This document shows positions 10,360 to 22,939 of a stretch of 64,000 nt of DNA, piece by piece (position 1 is the first letter of the stretch; every line of letters starts with the position of its first letter). A program made the position numbers and the translations under genes. Source of the stretch: Berghia stephanieae (lineage: Eukaryota; Mollusca; Gastropoda; Nudibranchia; Aeolidiidae). The DNA lies in the NCBI GenBank assembly GCA_034508935.3, contig CM067443.1, positions 99,189,202 through 99,253,201 of the forward strand, given 5' to 3'. The notes beneath the pieces are model-generated. The model worked only from the letters and a program-made list of their open reading frames with translations. It made no database searches and had not been told where the DNA came from.

Positions 10360-10965
10360 TCTTTAATTTTGTTTTTTCTTGTTTTTTAATTTATTTCCTT
10401 TCCTTTTTCTATTTCTTTTTTTTTCTTCTTGTGGGGGGGGGGGGGGGTGGTTGGTTTGCTTAAATCATTTTACACTAGGGGGGTGGGGGTTGTTTTTTGT
10501 TTGGGTTTTTTTTTTTTTGTTCTTTTGTTGGGGGGGGGGGGGGCGGGTCGGTTTGTTTATTTATGGTTTTGTGTTTTTTATTAATTTTTTATTGGTTGAT
10601 TTGTTTGTTTGATTGATTTAATCTGTGAAATATTTAATTTATTTTGCGTTGTTCTTATAATTATTTTTTTTAATCCTTTTTTTTTTTTGTATTCATGTCT
10701 TTGTTTTTGTTTGTTTATTCTATTGTTTTGTTTTTGTTTTGTTTTTTCTTTTTTCGTTTTTGCTTGTTTTTGGCTTTTTAATATTTCTTTGTTTTTTTTT
10801 TTTTTTGTTTTTTGTTTTTTTTTTTTTTGTTTTTTTTTTTTTGTTTGTTTTTTTTTGTTTGTTTGTTTTGTTTTTTTTGTAGTATTTTTTAATTTGTTTG
10901 TTTGTTGTTGTTTTTTTTGTGTTTTTGTTTTGTTTTTTGTTGATGATGTTGTTTTGTTTAGTATA
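10360..10965 (+). repeat. T/G-rich low-complexity island with G runs
   Basis: About 600 bp of T-rich sequence with G runs at about 10434-10447 and 10530-10543, then (GTTT)n-like sequence. All open frames here are artefacts of composition. Confidence 0.9.
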
Positions 10966-11497
10966 TTATATAAATCATAAAATATGTAGATATGGGCGAA
11001 AATAATTACAAGTCTTCTCTTTAAAAATCACAAACAGTTATCTCACAAAGAATGACAGCCATCTGTTATACTGTCGTGAATGTATTGGCGTGGTTTGACA
11101 GTATCTGGATACGTGATGTTCGGAATTTATAAGATTGAGCAAATAAAGAGCATGATAACATTTTGGGTCAAACCTTAAAATTCAAACAAAAACAAAAATG
11201 GCTTTTGGTATTTGCTGAAGTAGGGTTTGTGTCCAAAGCGATTTTCGCAATATAATCCTGTCCTTCGAGAATTTAAAAACAATTTTACTTTTTAAATGCA
11301 TTTATTTTACTTTAGTTGCCTTTTGTTGTATAAATTATATCCCTACTTAAAATTTGAGATTTATGAATTTCATTTTTAAGATTGTCAATTTTGGCATTCT
11401 GTGCTTAAACTAAACATCCTGAACTTTTCTCAAACATCTTATACTATCTATGTATGTATTTTTATTATAAACTTTCGAAAACCGAAACAAAAATGAA

Positions 11498-11569
11498 GGC
11501 CGGTATGGGACTCGAACCCATAACATCTACCTTAGAAGGTATCGCTCTATCCGATTGAGCTAACCAGCC
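11498..11569 (-). tRNA. tRNA-Arg-like gene or pseudogene, unit C
   Basis: 72 nt, one base shorter than the other two copies. The lost base leaves a six-base anticodon loop (TTCTAA), and the acceptor has one wobble (GGCTGGT with ACCGGCC). It is most likely a tRNA pseudogene, unless the missing base is a sequence error. Confidence 0.55.
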
Positions 11570-11718
11570 AATGAAATTTTAGTCAATGGTAGCATATAAA
11601 TATAAATCTTTGAGATGATGAAATGTGGAGTTCCAGTGGTGAAAACTCAAGATTTGGTCAAAGGGACATAATCAGGTATTCTAAATTTTGTTTTCAATTT
11701 CCAAGAGTTGTATACCAT

Positions 11719-11731
11719 GATCTTGAGAACC
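11719..11731. repeat. 13-bp direct repeat, left edge of satellite array
   Basis: GATCTTGAGAACC, repeated at 20554-20566 on the far side of the array. Read as a target-site duplication around the whole array. Confidence 0.8.
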
Positions 11732-14700
11732 TTTAATTCAGAAAAGTGAGTGGAGCAGGCACTTATGTTGGTAACAACAAGATATGAAGTGAGTAGAAAA
11801 GTGCCAGAAGACAATAGAGAATAAAAATTTTTTTTCCGCGGCGGTGGTGGGGTTTGAACCTGCGACCTTATTGGTACGACAACTCCGCCTGGCAGGTGAG
11901 AGCGTGGCTCTACCGTGTGAGCTATCCACGAACACAAAAATATTCGTTTCAAACTCAAAGTCATTTCTAGATCCCTCTCTCACCCACTTCTTGAGATCGC
12001 CGATTCGTTCACCACCATCGCGAAATAATTTTGACCAGCAGTTAAGCTTAATAGCCAATATTCTCATCACAAACATATAACATAGAAACGATTGAGACAT
12101 TGAGTATGCTCCGGTGTATGGGGTGAATTTTTAATTCAGAAAAGTGAGTGGAGCAGGCACTTATGTTGGTAACAACAAGATATGAAGTGAGTAGAAAAGT
12201 GCCAGAAGACAATAGAGAATAAAAATTTTTTTTCCCGCGGCGGTGGTGGGGTTTGAACCTGCGACCTTATTGGTACGACAACTCCGCCTGGCAGGTGAGA
12301 GCGTGGCTCTACCGTGTGAGCTATCCACGAACACAAAAATATTCGTTTCAAACTCAAAGTCATTTCTAGATCCCTCTCTCACCCACTTCTTGAGATCGCC
12401 GATTCGTTCACCACCATCGCGAAATAATTTTGACCAGCAGTTAAGCTTAATAGCCAATATTCTCATCACAAACATATAACATAGAAACGATTGAGACATT
12501 GAGTATGCTCCGGTGTATGGGGTGAATTTTTAATTCAGAAAAGTGAGTGGAGCAGGCACTTATGTTGGTAACAACAAGATATGAAGTGAGTAGAAAAGTG
12601 CCAGAAGACAATAGAGAATAAAAATTTTTTTTCCGCGGCGGTGGTGGGGTTTGAACCTGCGACCTTATTGGTACGACAACTCCGCCTGGCAGGTGAGAGC
12701 GTGGCTCTACCGTGTGAGCTATCCACGAACACAAAAATATTCGTTTCAAACTCAAAGTCATTTCTAGATCCCTCTCTCACCCACTTCTTGAGATCGCCGA
12801 TTCGTTCACCACCATCGCGAAATAATTTTGACCAGCAGTTAAGCTTAATAGCCAATATTCTCATCACAAACATATAACATAGAAACGATTGAGACATTGA
12901 GTATGCTCCGGTGTATGGGGTGAATTTTTAATTCAGAAAAGTGAGTGGAGCAGGCACTTATGTTGGTAACAACAAGATATGAAGTGAGTAGAAAAGTGCC
13001 AGAAGACAATAGAGAATAAAAATTTTTTTTCCGCGGCGGTGGTGGGTTTGAACCTGCGACCTTATTGGTACGACAACTCCGCCTGGCAGGTGAGAGCGTG
13101 GCTCTACCGTGTGAGCTATCCACGAACACAAAAATATTCGTTTCAAACTCAAAGTCATTTCTAGATCCCTCTCTCACCCACTTCTTGAGATCGCCGATTC
13201 GTTCACCACCATCGCGAAATAATTTTGACCAGCAGTTAAGCTTAATAGCCAATATTCTCATCACAAACATATAACATAGAAACGATTGAGACATTGAGTA
13301 TGCTCCGGTGTATGGGGTGAATTTTTAATTCAGAAAAGTGAGTGGAGCAGGCACTTATGTTGGTAACAACAAGATATGAAGTGAGTAGAAAAGTGCCAGA
13401 AGACAATAGAGAATAAAAATTTTTTTTCCGCGGCGGTGGTGGGGTTTGAACCTGCGACCTTATTGGTACGACAACTCCGCCTGGCAGGTGAGAGCGTGGC
13501 TCTACCGTGTGAGCTATCCACGAACACAAAAATATTCGTTTCAAACTCAAAGTCATTTCTAGATCCCTCTCTCACCCACTTCTTGAGATCGCCGATTCGT
13601 TCACCACCATCGCGAAATAATTTTGACCAGCAGTTAAGCTTAATAGCCAATATTCTCATCACAAACATATAACATAGAAACGATTGAGACATTGAGTATG
13701 CTCCGGTGTATGGGGTGAATTTTTAATTCAGAAAAGTGAGTGGAGCAGGCACTTATGTTGGTAACAACAAGATATGAAGTGAGTAGAAAAGTGCCAGAAG
13801 ACAATAGAGAATAAAAATTTTTTTTCCCGCGGCGGTGGTGGGGTTTGAACCTGCGACCTTATTGGTACGACAACTCCGCCTGGCAGGTGAGAGCGTGGCT
13901 CTACCGTGTGAGCTATCCACGAACACAAAAATATTCGTTTCAAACTCAAAGTCATTTCTAGATCCCTCTCTCACCCACTTCTTGAGATCGCCGATTCGTT
14001 CACCACCATCGCGAAATAATTTTGACCAGCAGTTAAGCTTAATAGCCAATATTCTCATCACAAACATATAACATAGAAACGATTGAGACATTGAGTATGC
14101 TCCGGTGTATGGGTGAATTTTTAATTCAGAAAAGTGAGTGGAGCAGGCACTTATGTTGGTAACAACAAGATATGAAGTGAGTAGAAAAGTGCCAGAAGAC
14201 AATAGAGAATAAAATTTTTTTTTCCGCGGCGGTGGTGGGGTTTGAACCTGCGACCTTATTGGTACGACAACTCCGCCTGGCAGGTGAGAGCGTGGCTCTA
14301 CCGTGTGAGCTATCCACGAACACAAAATATTTCGTTTCAAACTCAAAGTCATTTCTAGATCCCTCTCTCACCCACTTCTTGAGATCGCCGATTCGTTCAC
14401 CACCATCGCGAAATAATTTTGACCAGCAGTTAAGCTTAATAGCCAATATTCTCATCACAAACATATAACATAGAAACGATTGAGACATTGAGTATGCTCC
14501 GGTGTATGGGGTGAATTTTTAATTCAGAAAAGTGAGTGGAGCAGGCACTTATGTTGGTAACAACAAGATATGAAGTGAGTAGAAAAGTGCCAGAAGACAA
14601 TAGAGAATAAAAATTTTTTTTCCGCGGCGGTGGTGGGGTTTGAACCTGCGACCTTATTGGTACGACAACTCCGCCTGGCAGGTGAGAGCGTGGCTCTACC

Positions 14701-15182
14701 GTGTGAGCTATCCACGAACACAAAAATATTCGTTTCAAACTCAAAGTCATTTCTAGATCCCTCTCTCACCCACTTCTTGAGATCGCCGATTCGTTCACCA
14801 CCATCGCGAAATAATTTTGACCAGCAGTTAAGCTTAATAGCCAATATTCTCATCACAAACATATAACATAGAAACGATTGAGACATTGAGTATGCTCCGG
14901 TGTATGGGGTGAATTTTTAATTCAGAAAAGTGAGTGGAGCAGGCACTTATGTTGGTAACAACAAGATATGAAGTGAGTAGAAAAGTGCCAGAAGACAATA
15001 GAGAATAAAAATTTTTTTCCGCGGCGGTGGTGGGGTTTGAACTGCGACCTTATTGGTACGACAACTCCGCCTGGCAGGTGAGAGCGTGGCTCTACCGTGT
15101 GGCTATCCACGAACACAAATATTCGTTTCAACTCAAAGTCATTTCTAGATCCCTCTCTCACCCACTTCTTGAGATCGCCGAT
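11732..15182 (-). repeat. satellite array, left arm (about 8.7 units of 398 bp)
   Basis: Tandem near-identical units with starts near 11732, 12129, 12528, 12927, 13324, 13722, 14121, 14519 and 14917. On the minus strand each unit holds a 235-bp spacer (from ACCAACATAAGTGCC to ATTTTTGTGTTC), then the S1 SINE: head GTGGATAGCTCACACGGTAG, B box GGTCGCAGGTTCAAACC, CCGCCGCGG, then tail TATTCTCTATTGTCTTCTGG. Differences are mostly length changes in the A/T run after the GC-rich block. Because 398 is not a multiple of three, the same ORFs recur in shifted frames; they are not genes. One unit near 14330 has a distinct base shift, a small subfamily marker. Confidence 0.95.
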
Positions 15183-18100
15183 CGTTTCTATGTTAAGTTT
15201 TGATGAGAATATTGGCTATTAAGCTTAACTGCTGGTCAAATTATTTCGCGATGGTGGTGAACGAATCGGCGATCTCAAGAGTGGGTGAGAGAGGGATCTA
15301 GAAATGACTTTGAGTTTGAAACGAATATTTTTGTGTTCGTGGATAGCTACACGTAGCACGCTTACTGCAGGCGGAGTTGTGTACCAAAAGTCCAGGTTAA
15401 AACCCACACGCGCGAAAAAAAATTTTTATTCCATTGTCTTTGGCTTTTCTACCACTTCTATTTGTGTACCAATTAAGTGCCTGCTCCACTCACTTTTCTG
15501 AATTAAAAATTCCCCAACCGGAGCATACTCAATTCTCAATCGTTTCTATGTTATATGTTTGTGATGAGATATTGGCTATTAAGCTTAACTGCTGGTCAAA
15601 ATTATTTCGCGATGGTGGTGAACGAATCGGCGATCTCAAGAGTGGGTGAGAGAGGGATCTAGAAATGACTTTGAGTTTGAAACGAATATTTTTGTGTTCG
15701 TGGATAGCTCACACGGTAGAGCCACGCTCTCACCTGCCAGGCGGAGTTGTACCAATAAGGTCGCAGGTTCAAACCCCACCACCGCCGCGGAAAAAAAATT
15801 TTTATTCTCTATTGTCTTCTGGCACTTTTCTACTCACTTCATATCTTGTTGTTACCAACATAGTGCTGCTCCACTCACTTTTCTGAATTAAAATTCACCC
15901 CATACACCGGAGCATACTCAATGTCTCATCGTTTCTATGTTATATGTTTGTGATGAGAATATTGGCTATTAAGCTTAACTGCTGGTCAAAATTATTTCGC
16001 GATGGTGGTGAACGAATCGGCGATCTCAAGAAGTGGGTGAGAGAGGGATCTAGAAATGACTTGAGTTTGAAACGAATATTTTTGTGTTCGTGGATAGCTC
16101 ACACGGTGAGCCACGCTTACTGCAGCGGAGTTGGTACAAAAGGTCGCAGGTTAAACCACACGCGCGGAAAAAATTTTTATTCTCTTTGTCTTCTGGCCTT
16201 TTCTACTCACTTCATTCTTGTTGTTACACATAAGGCTGCTCCACTCACTTTTCGAATTAAAATCACCCTCACGGACATACTCAATGTCTCATCGTTTCTA
16301 TGTTATATGTTTGTGATGAGAATATTGGCTTTAAGCTTAACTGCTGGTCAAAATTATTTCGCGATGGTGGTGAACGAATCGGCGATCTCAGAAGTGGGTG
16401 AGAGAGGGATCTAGAAATGACTTTGAGTTTGAAACGAATATTTTGTGTTCGTGGATAGCTCACACGGTAGAGCCACGCTCTCACCTGCCAGGCGAGTTGT
16501 GTACCAATAGGTCGCAGGTTCAAACCCCACCACGCCGCGAAAAATTTATTCTCTATTGTCTTCTGGCACTTTTCTACTCACTTCATATCTTGTTGTTACC
16601 AACATAAGTGCTGCTCCACTCACTTTTCTGAATTAAAAATTCACCCATACACCGGAGCATACTCAATGTCTCATCGTTTCTATGTTATATGTTTGTGATG
16701 AGATATGGCTATTAGCTTAATGTGGTCAAAATTATTTCGCGATGGTGGTGAACGAATCGGCGATCTCAGAAGTGGGTGAGAGAGGGATCTAGAAATGACT
16801 TTGAGTTTGAAACGAATATTTTTGTGTTCGTGGATAGCTCACACGTAGAGCCACGCTCTCACTGCAGGGGAGTTGTGTACAATAAGGTCGCAGGTTCAAA
16901 CCCCACACCGCCGCGGAAAAAAAATTTTATTCTCTATTGTCTTCTGGCACTTTTCTACTCACTTCATATCTTGTTGTTACAACATAAGTGCCTGCTCCAC
17001 TCACTTTTCTGAATTAAAAATTACCCATACACCGGAGCATACTCAATGTCTCAATCGTTTCTATGTTATATGTTTGTGATAGAATATTGGCTATTAAGCT
17101 TAACTGCTGGTCAAAATTTTTCGCGATGGTGGTGAACGAATCGGCGATCTCAAGAAGTGGGTGAGAGAGGGATCTAGAAATGACTTTGAGTTTGAAACGA
17201 ATATTTTTGTGTTCGTGGATAGCTCACACGGTAGAGCCACGCTCTCACCTGCCAGGCGGAGTTGTCGTACCAATAAGGTCGCAGGTTCAAACCCCACCAC
17301 CGCGCGGAAAAAAAATTTTATTCTCTATTGTCTTCTGGCACTTTTCTACTCACTTCATATCTTGTTGTTACCAACATAAGTGCCTGCTCACTCACTTTTC
17401 TGAATTAAAAATTCACCCCATACACCGGAGCATACTCAATGTCTCAATCGTTTCTATGTATATGTTTGTGATGAGAATATTGGCTATTAAGCTTAACTGC
17501 TGGTCAAAATTATTTCGCGATGGTGGTGAACGAATCGGCGATCTCAAGAAGTGGGTGAGAGAGGGATCTAGAAATGACTTTGAGTTTGAAACGAATATTT
17601 TTGTGTTCGTGGATAGCTCACACGGTAGAGCCACGCTCTCACCTGCCAGGCGGAGTTGTCGTACCAATAAGGTCGCAGGTTCAAACCCCACCACCGCCGC
17701 GGAAAAAAAATTTTTATTCTCTATTGTCTTCTGGCACTTTTCTACTCACTTCATATCTTGTTGTTACCAACATAAGTGCCTGCTCCACTCACTTTTCTGA
17801 ATTAAAAATTCACCCCATACACCGGAGCATACTCAATGTCTCAATCGTTTCTATGTTATATGTTTGTGATGAGAATATTGGCTATTAAGCTTAACTGCTG
17901 GTCAAAATTATTTCGCGATGGTGGTGAACGAATCGGCGATCTCAAGAAGTGGGTGAGAGAGGGATCTAGAAATGACTTTGAGTTTGAAACGAATATTTTT
18001 GTGTTCGTGGATAGCTCACACGGTAGAGCCACGCTCTCACCTGCCAGGCGGAGTTGTCGTACCAATAAGGTCGCAGGTTCAAACCCCACCACCGCCGCGG

Positions 18101-20553
18101 GAAAAAAAATTTTTATTCTCTATTGTCTTCTGGCACTTTTCTACTCACTTCATATCTTGTTGTTACCAACATAAGTGCCTGCTCCACTCACTTTTCTGAA
18201 TTAAAAATTCACCCCATACACCGGAGCATACTCAATGTCTCAATCGTTTCTATGTTATATGTTTGTGATGAGAATATTGGCTATTAAGCTTAACTGCTGG
18301 TCAAAATTATTTCGCGATGGTGGTGAACGAATCGGCGATCTCAAGAAGTGGGTGAGAGAGGGATCTAGAAATGACTTTGAGTTTGAAACGAATATTTTTG
18401 TGTTCGTGGATAGCTCACACGGTAGAGCCACGCTCTCACCTGCCAGGCGGAGTTGTCGTACCAATAAGGTCGCAGTTTCAAACCCCACCACCGCCGCGGG
18501 AAAAAAAAAAAAAAATTTTTATTCTCTATTGTCTTCTGGCACTTTTCTACTCACTTCATATCTTGTTGTTACCAACATAAGTGCCTGCTCCACTCACTTT
18601 TCTGAATTAAAAATTCACCCCATACACCGGAGCATACTCAATGTCTCAATCGTTTCTATGTTATATGTTTGTGATGAGAATATTGGCTATTAAGCTTAAC
18701 TGCTGGTCAAAATTATTTCGCGATGGTGGTGAACGAATCGGCGATCTCAAGAAGTGGGTGAGAGAGGGATCTAGAAATGACTTTGAGTTTGAAACGAATA
18801 TTTTTGTGTTCGTGGATAGCTCACACGGTAGAGCCACGCTCTCACCTGCCAGGCGGAGTTGTCGTACCAATAAGGTCGCAGGTTCAAACCCCACCACCGC
18901 CGCGGAAAAAAAATTTTTATTCTCTATTGTCTTCTGGCACTTTTCTACTCACTTCATATCTTGTTGTTACCAACATAAGTGCCTGCTCCACTCACTTTTC
19001 TGAATTAAAAATTCACCCCATACACCGGAGCATACTCAATGTCTCAATCGTTTCTATGTTATATGTTTGTGATGAGAATATTGGCTATTAAGCTTAACTG
19101 CTGGTCAAAATTATTTCGCGATGGTGGTGAACGAATCGGCGATCTCAAGAAGTGGGTGAGAGAGGGATCTAGAAATGACTTTGAGTTTGAAACGAATATT
19201 TTTGTGTTCGTGGATAGCTCACACGGTAGAGCCACGCTCTCACCTGCCAGGCGGAGTTGTCGTACCAATAAGGTCGCAGGTTCAAACCCCACCACCGCCG
19301 CGGAAAAAAAATTTTATTCTCTATTGTCTTCTGGCACTTTTCTACTCACTTCATATCTTGTTGTTACCAACATAAGTGCCTGCTCCACTCACTTTTCTGA
19401 ATTAAAAATTCACCCCATACACCGGAGCATACTCAATGTCTCAATCGTTTCTATGTTATATGTTTGTGATGAGAATATTGGCTATTAAGCTTAACTGCTG
19501 GTCAAAATTATTTCGCGATGGTGGTGAACGAATCGGCGATCTCAAGAAGTGGGTGAGAGAGGGATCTAGAAATGACTTTGAGTTTGAAACGAATATTTTT
19601 GTGTTCGTGGATAGCTCACACGGTAGAGCCACGCTCTCACCTGCCAGGCGGAGTTGTCGTACCAATAAGGTCGCAGGTTCAAACCCCACCACCGCCGCGG
19701 GAAAAAAATTTTTATTCTCTATTGTCTTCTGGCACTTTTCTACTCACTTCATATCTTGTTGTTACCAACATAAGTGCCTGCTCCACTCACTTTTCTGAAT
19801 TAAAAATTCACCCCATACACCGGAGCATACTCAATGTCTCAATCGTTTCTATGTTATATGTTTGTGATGAGAATATTGGCTATTAAGCTTAACTGCTGGT
19901 CAAAATTATTTCGCGATGGTGGTGAACGAATCGGCGATCTCAAGAAGTGGGTGAGAGAGGGATCTAGAAATGACTTTGAGTTTGAAACGAATATTTTTGT
20001 GTTCGTGGATAGCTCACACGGTAGAGCCACGCTCTCACCTGCCAGGCGGAGTTGTCGTACCAATAAGGTCGCAGGTTCAAACCCCACCACCGCCGCGGAA
20101 AAAAAATTTTTATTCTCTATTGTCTTCTGGCACTTTTCTACTCACTTCATATCTTGTTGTTACCAACATAAGTGCCTGCTCCACTCACTTTTCTGAATTA
20201 AAAATTCACCCCATACACCGGAGCATACTCAATGTCTCAATCGTTTCTATGTTATATGTTTGTGATGAGAATATTGGCTATTAAGCTTAACTGCTGGTCA
20301 AAATTATTTCGCGATGGTGGTGAACGAATCGGCGATCTCAAGAAGTGGGTGAGAGAGGGATCTAGAAATGACTTTGAGTTTGAAACGAATATTTTTGTGT
20401 TCGTGGATAGCTCACACGGTAGAGCCACGCTCTCACCTGCCAGGCGGAGTTGTCGTACCAATAAGGTCGCAGGTTCAAACCCCACCACCGCCGCGGAAAA
20501 AAAATTTTTATTCTCTATTGTCTTCTGGCACTTTTCTACTCACTTCATATCTT
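15183..20553 (+). repeat. satellite array, right arm (about 13.5 units), inverted
   Basis: The same unit in the opposite orientation. The marker ccggagcatactcaatgtctc recurs near 15519, 15909, 16268, 16654, 17030, 17426, 17821, 18220, 18626, 19025, 19423, 19819 and 20218. The units between about 15.0 and 17.4 kb are 360-396 bp and carry many one-base losses. Those beyond 17.45 kb are almost identical to the left arm. One unit at 18.5 kb has an expanded A tract. Confidence 0.95.
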
Positions 20554-20566
20554 GATCTTGAGAACC
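20554..20566. repeat. 13-bp direct repeat, right edge of satellite array
   Basis: GATCTTGAGAACC, an identical match to 11719-11731. Unit C sequence resumes right after it (cagacatcag…, similar to gacagcgg in units A and B). Confidence 0.8.
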
Positions 20567-20695
20567 CAGACATCAGTTATAATGCGAGGTCCGATTTTTC
20601 ACTAACAGAACGTAACATATTTTATTGTTTCCCAAATGAGCAGTACAGTGATAGAAACAGGACTTTAACGACTCTTAATTTAAACAGATTATGTG

Positions 20696-20838
20696 CGGCT
20701 ATGTGGTTTAGTGGTATGACTCTTGTCTTCCGATCAGAAGGTCCAGGGTTCGAGCCCCGTTCAGAGCGGCCCATAGTTGAGTCCTTGGAAAAGGCTCTTT
20801 ACTCACATTCTCTCACCGCAATCAGGTGTAAAATGAGC
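20696..20838 (+). mobile_element. SINE family S2, 3'-truncated
   Basis: Clear head (tatgtggtttagtggtatgac) and B box (ccagggttcgagcccc), with the body up to gtgtaaaatgag. It then passes straight into a T/G island instead of the family tail. Confidence 0.8.
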
Positions 20839-20842
20839 CCAT

Positions 20843-21032
20843 GGGAGGGGGGTTGTTTTGTTCTGTTGTTTGTTTGTTTGTTGTTTTTTTGTTTGTTTTT
20901 TTGTTTGTTTTTGGGGGGGGGGGGGGGTTTGTTTTTTTGTTTTTTGTTTATTTTTTGTTTTTTTTTTTGTTTTGTTTTTTTTTTTTTTTTGTTGGTTTTT
21001 TTGGGGGGGGGGGGATGGGGGGGGGGGGGGCA
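20843..21032 (+). repeat. T-run / G-run island
   Basis: T-rich with G runs at about 20914-20928 and 21003-21030, again directly after an S2 SINE. Confidence 0.9.
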
Positions 21033-21276
21033 TTTGTAATATGAATGAATCAATTTTTTCCTCTCTTTTTTCTTAGAAAATTTCCAAAGACATGTGAAAA
21101 AATTAGTGCTGACTCTTCGTGATAGAAGTTATGAGAAGGATTCATATGTGAGCCTCCAACATTAATCTAGCGAGAGGTGGTTTAACTTCCTTCTGATTAT
21201 TTCAAGATTTTTAATAGTCATCTCCAACTCTAAATCACTGTGTAACTGTTTCCTTTCAGATACTTCCTGAGCTTAT

Positions 21277-21862
21277 GAGAAGAAGAATGAAGGAGATAAA
21301 CAGTAAAGAAGAAAAGTAAGAAGAAGATGAAGAGAAGAAGAAGAGAGAAGAAGAAGGAAGAAGAAGAAGAAGAAGAGAAGAAGAAGAAAGAAGAAGAAGA
21401 AAGAAGAAGAAGAAGAAGAAGAAAAGAAGAAGAAGAAGAAGAAGAAGAAGAAGAAGAAGAAGAAGAAGAGAAGAAGAAGAAGAAGAAGAAGAAAGAAGAA
21501 GAAGAAGAAGAAGAAGAAGAAGAAGAAGAAGAAGAAGAGAGAAGAAGAAGAAGAAAGAAAGAAGAAAGGAAGAAGAAGAAGAGAAGAAGAAGAAGAAGAA
21601 GAAGAAGAAGAAGAAGAAGAAGAAGAAGAAGAAGAAGAAGAAGAAGAAGAGAAGAAGAAGAGAGAAGAAGAAGAAAGAAGAAGAAGAAAAGAAGAAGAAA
21701 AGAAGAAGAGAAGAAGAAGAAGAAGAAGAAGAAGAAGGAAAGAAGAAGAAGAAGAAGAAGAAGAAAAAGAAGAAGAAGAAGAAGAAGAAGAAAGAGAAAG
21801 AAGAAGAAGAAGAAGAAGAAGAGAGAAGAGAAGAAGAAGAAGAGGAAGAAGAAGAAGAAGAG
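21277..21862. repeat. second long (GAA)n tract
   Basis: About 585 bp of GAA triplets on the + strand with many frame slips (GA and AAA insertions). The 195-codon Lys/Glu/Arg frame across it is not a gene. Confidence 0.97.
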
Positions 21863-22657
21863 AACGATGACGGTGATAACTACAGCAAGAAACTGTAATA
21901 CTGTACTAGATTAGATGTTTAACATTTACTTTCATTTTCGTTTTCTTGCTCGTTAAAAAAAAAACAATTCCTACTCTACCAAGTTAGAATTTATTAAATT
22001 TATTACCAATCAAGAACGGGGACTTCATCGAACAGAAATTACGCTATGGGTATATCACAATCTTGACGCTGCACAAAAACAACGAAAGTCTACCTCACTC
22101 GGGTATGTCTGATCATTATTCAATTCACCTATTATATTTATATTGTCACACTGAGAACATGATGATAGAAGAACGAAGTGGTTATTCAGAGTCGACTCTG
22201 GATAACTGTAGGCAGTTATTCAGAGTCGACTCTGGATAACTGTAGGCAGTTATTCAGAGTCGACTCTGGATAACTGTAGGCAGTTATTCAGAGTCGACTC
22301 TGGATAACTGTAGATGGTTATTCAGAGTCGACCCTGGATAACCATGTTTACAGATATTTAGAGCTGAGTAGCCTATCGAATTATCGAGTTGAGTTCTTGC
22401 GAGATGAGTTTTGATACCAGTTTACTACGGTTATTTTGTGACTTTGGCAATTTTAGTGCCAAATTCTTAAAACTTGGCGATTTTTCAACTTCAGTCGCTT
22501 ATAAATAAGAATCTTTAATCAATTGCAAAACATATTCCATCGACAAAGCAAATTTAAATTAGCTTATAAACAATCATTTCTTAAATCGATCAGCCTAACT
22601 TATTATCTCTCTATTACCAAATGATATCTATAAACATAATATGAAGATAGAAAGGTG

Positions 22658-22660
<3 letters not shown>

Positions 22661-22744
<84 letters not shown>
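22661..22744. repeat. (GA)n microsatellite
   Basis: GA dinucleotides with two GAGG interruptions, inside the copy-2 element. Confidence 0.95.
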
Positions 22745-22939
22745 ATTAATTAATTGATTTTTTAAAAAATTGTTTTATAATTAGACACAAGTTGTAATGA
22801 ATTCTATTAACAAATTCAGAACAATCAAACAAAAACAAAACAAAACTTAAAAAGGAAGAAAAAAAAAGACACGCTTATAAACTTTATAAAATCGTCAAAT
22901 GAATGTATTATCATGTTACAGCTAAAAAGTACACAAATA

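Noticed and set aside
11647-20555. Dozens of repeated 60-220-codon ORFs on both strands, some with conserved N-termini
   Set aside because: They are frames through the 398-bp satellite. The same DNA gives equal ORFs on the opposite strand and they cross tRNA-like sequence. There is no coding constraint.
11719-20566. Large inverted arms with end repeats as a giant cut-and-paste transposon
   Set aside because: The arms are many tandem units, not single terminal repeats, there is no internal gene, and the 13-bp duplication with tRNA/pol III heads fits a SINE origin better.
21327-21914. 195-codon Lys/Glu/Arg frame
   Set aside because: Translation of the second (GAA)n tract.
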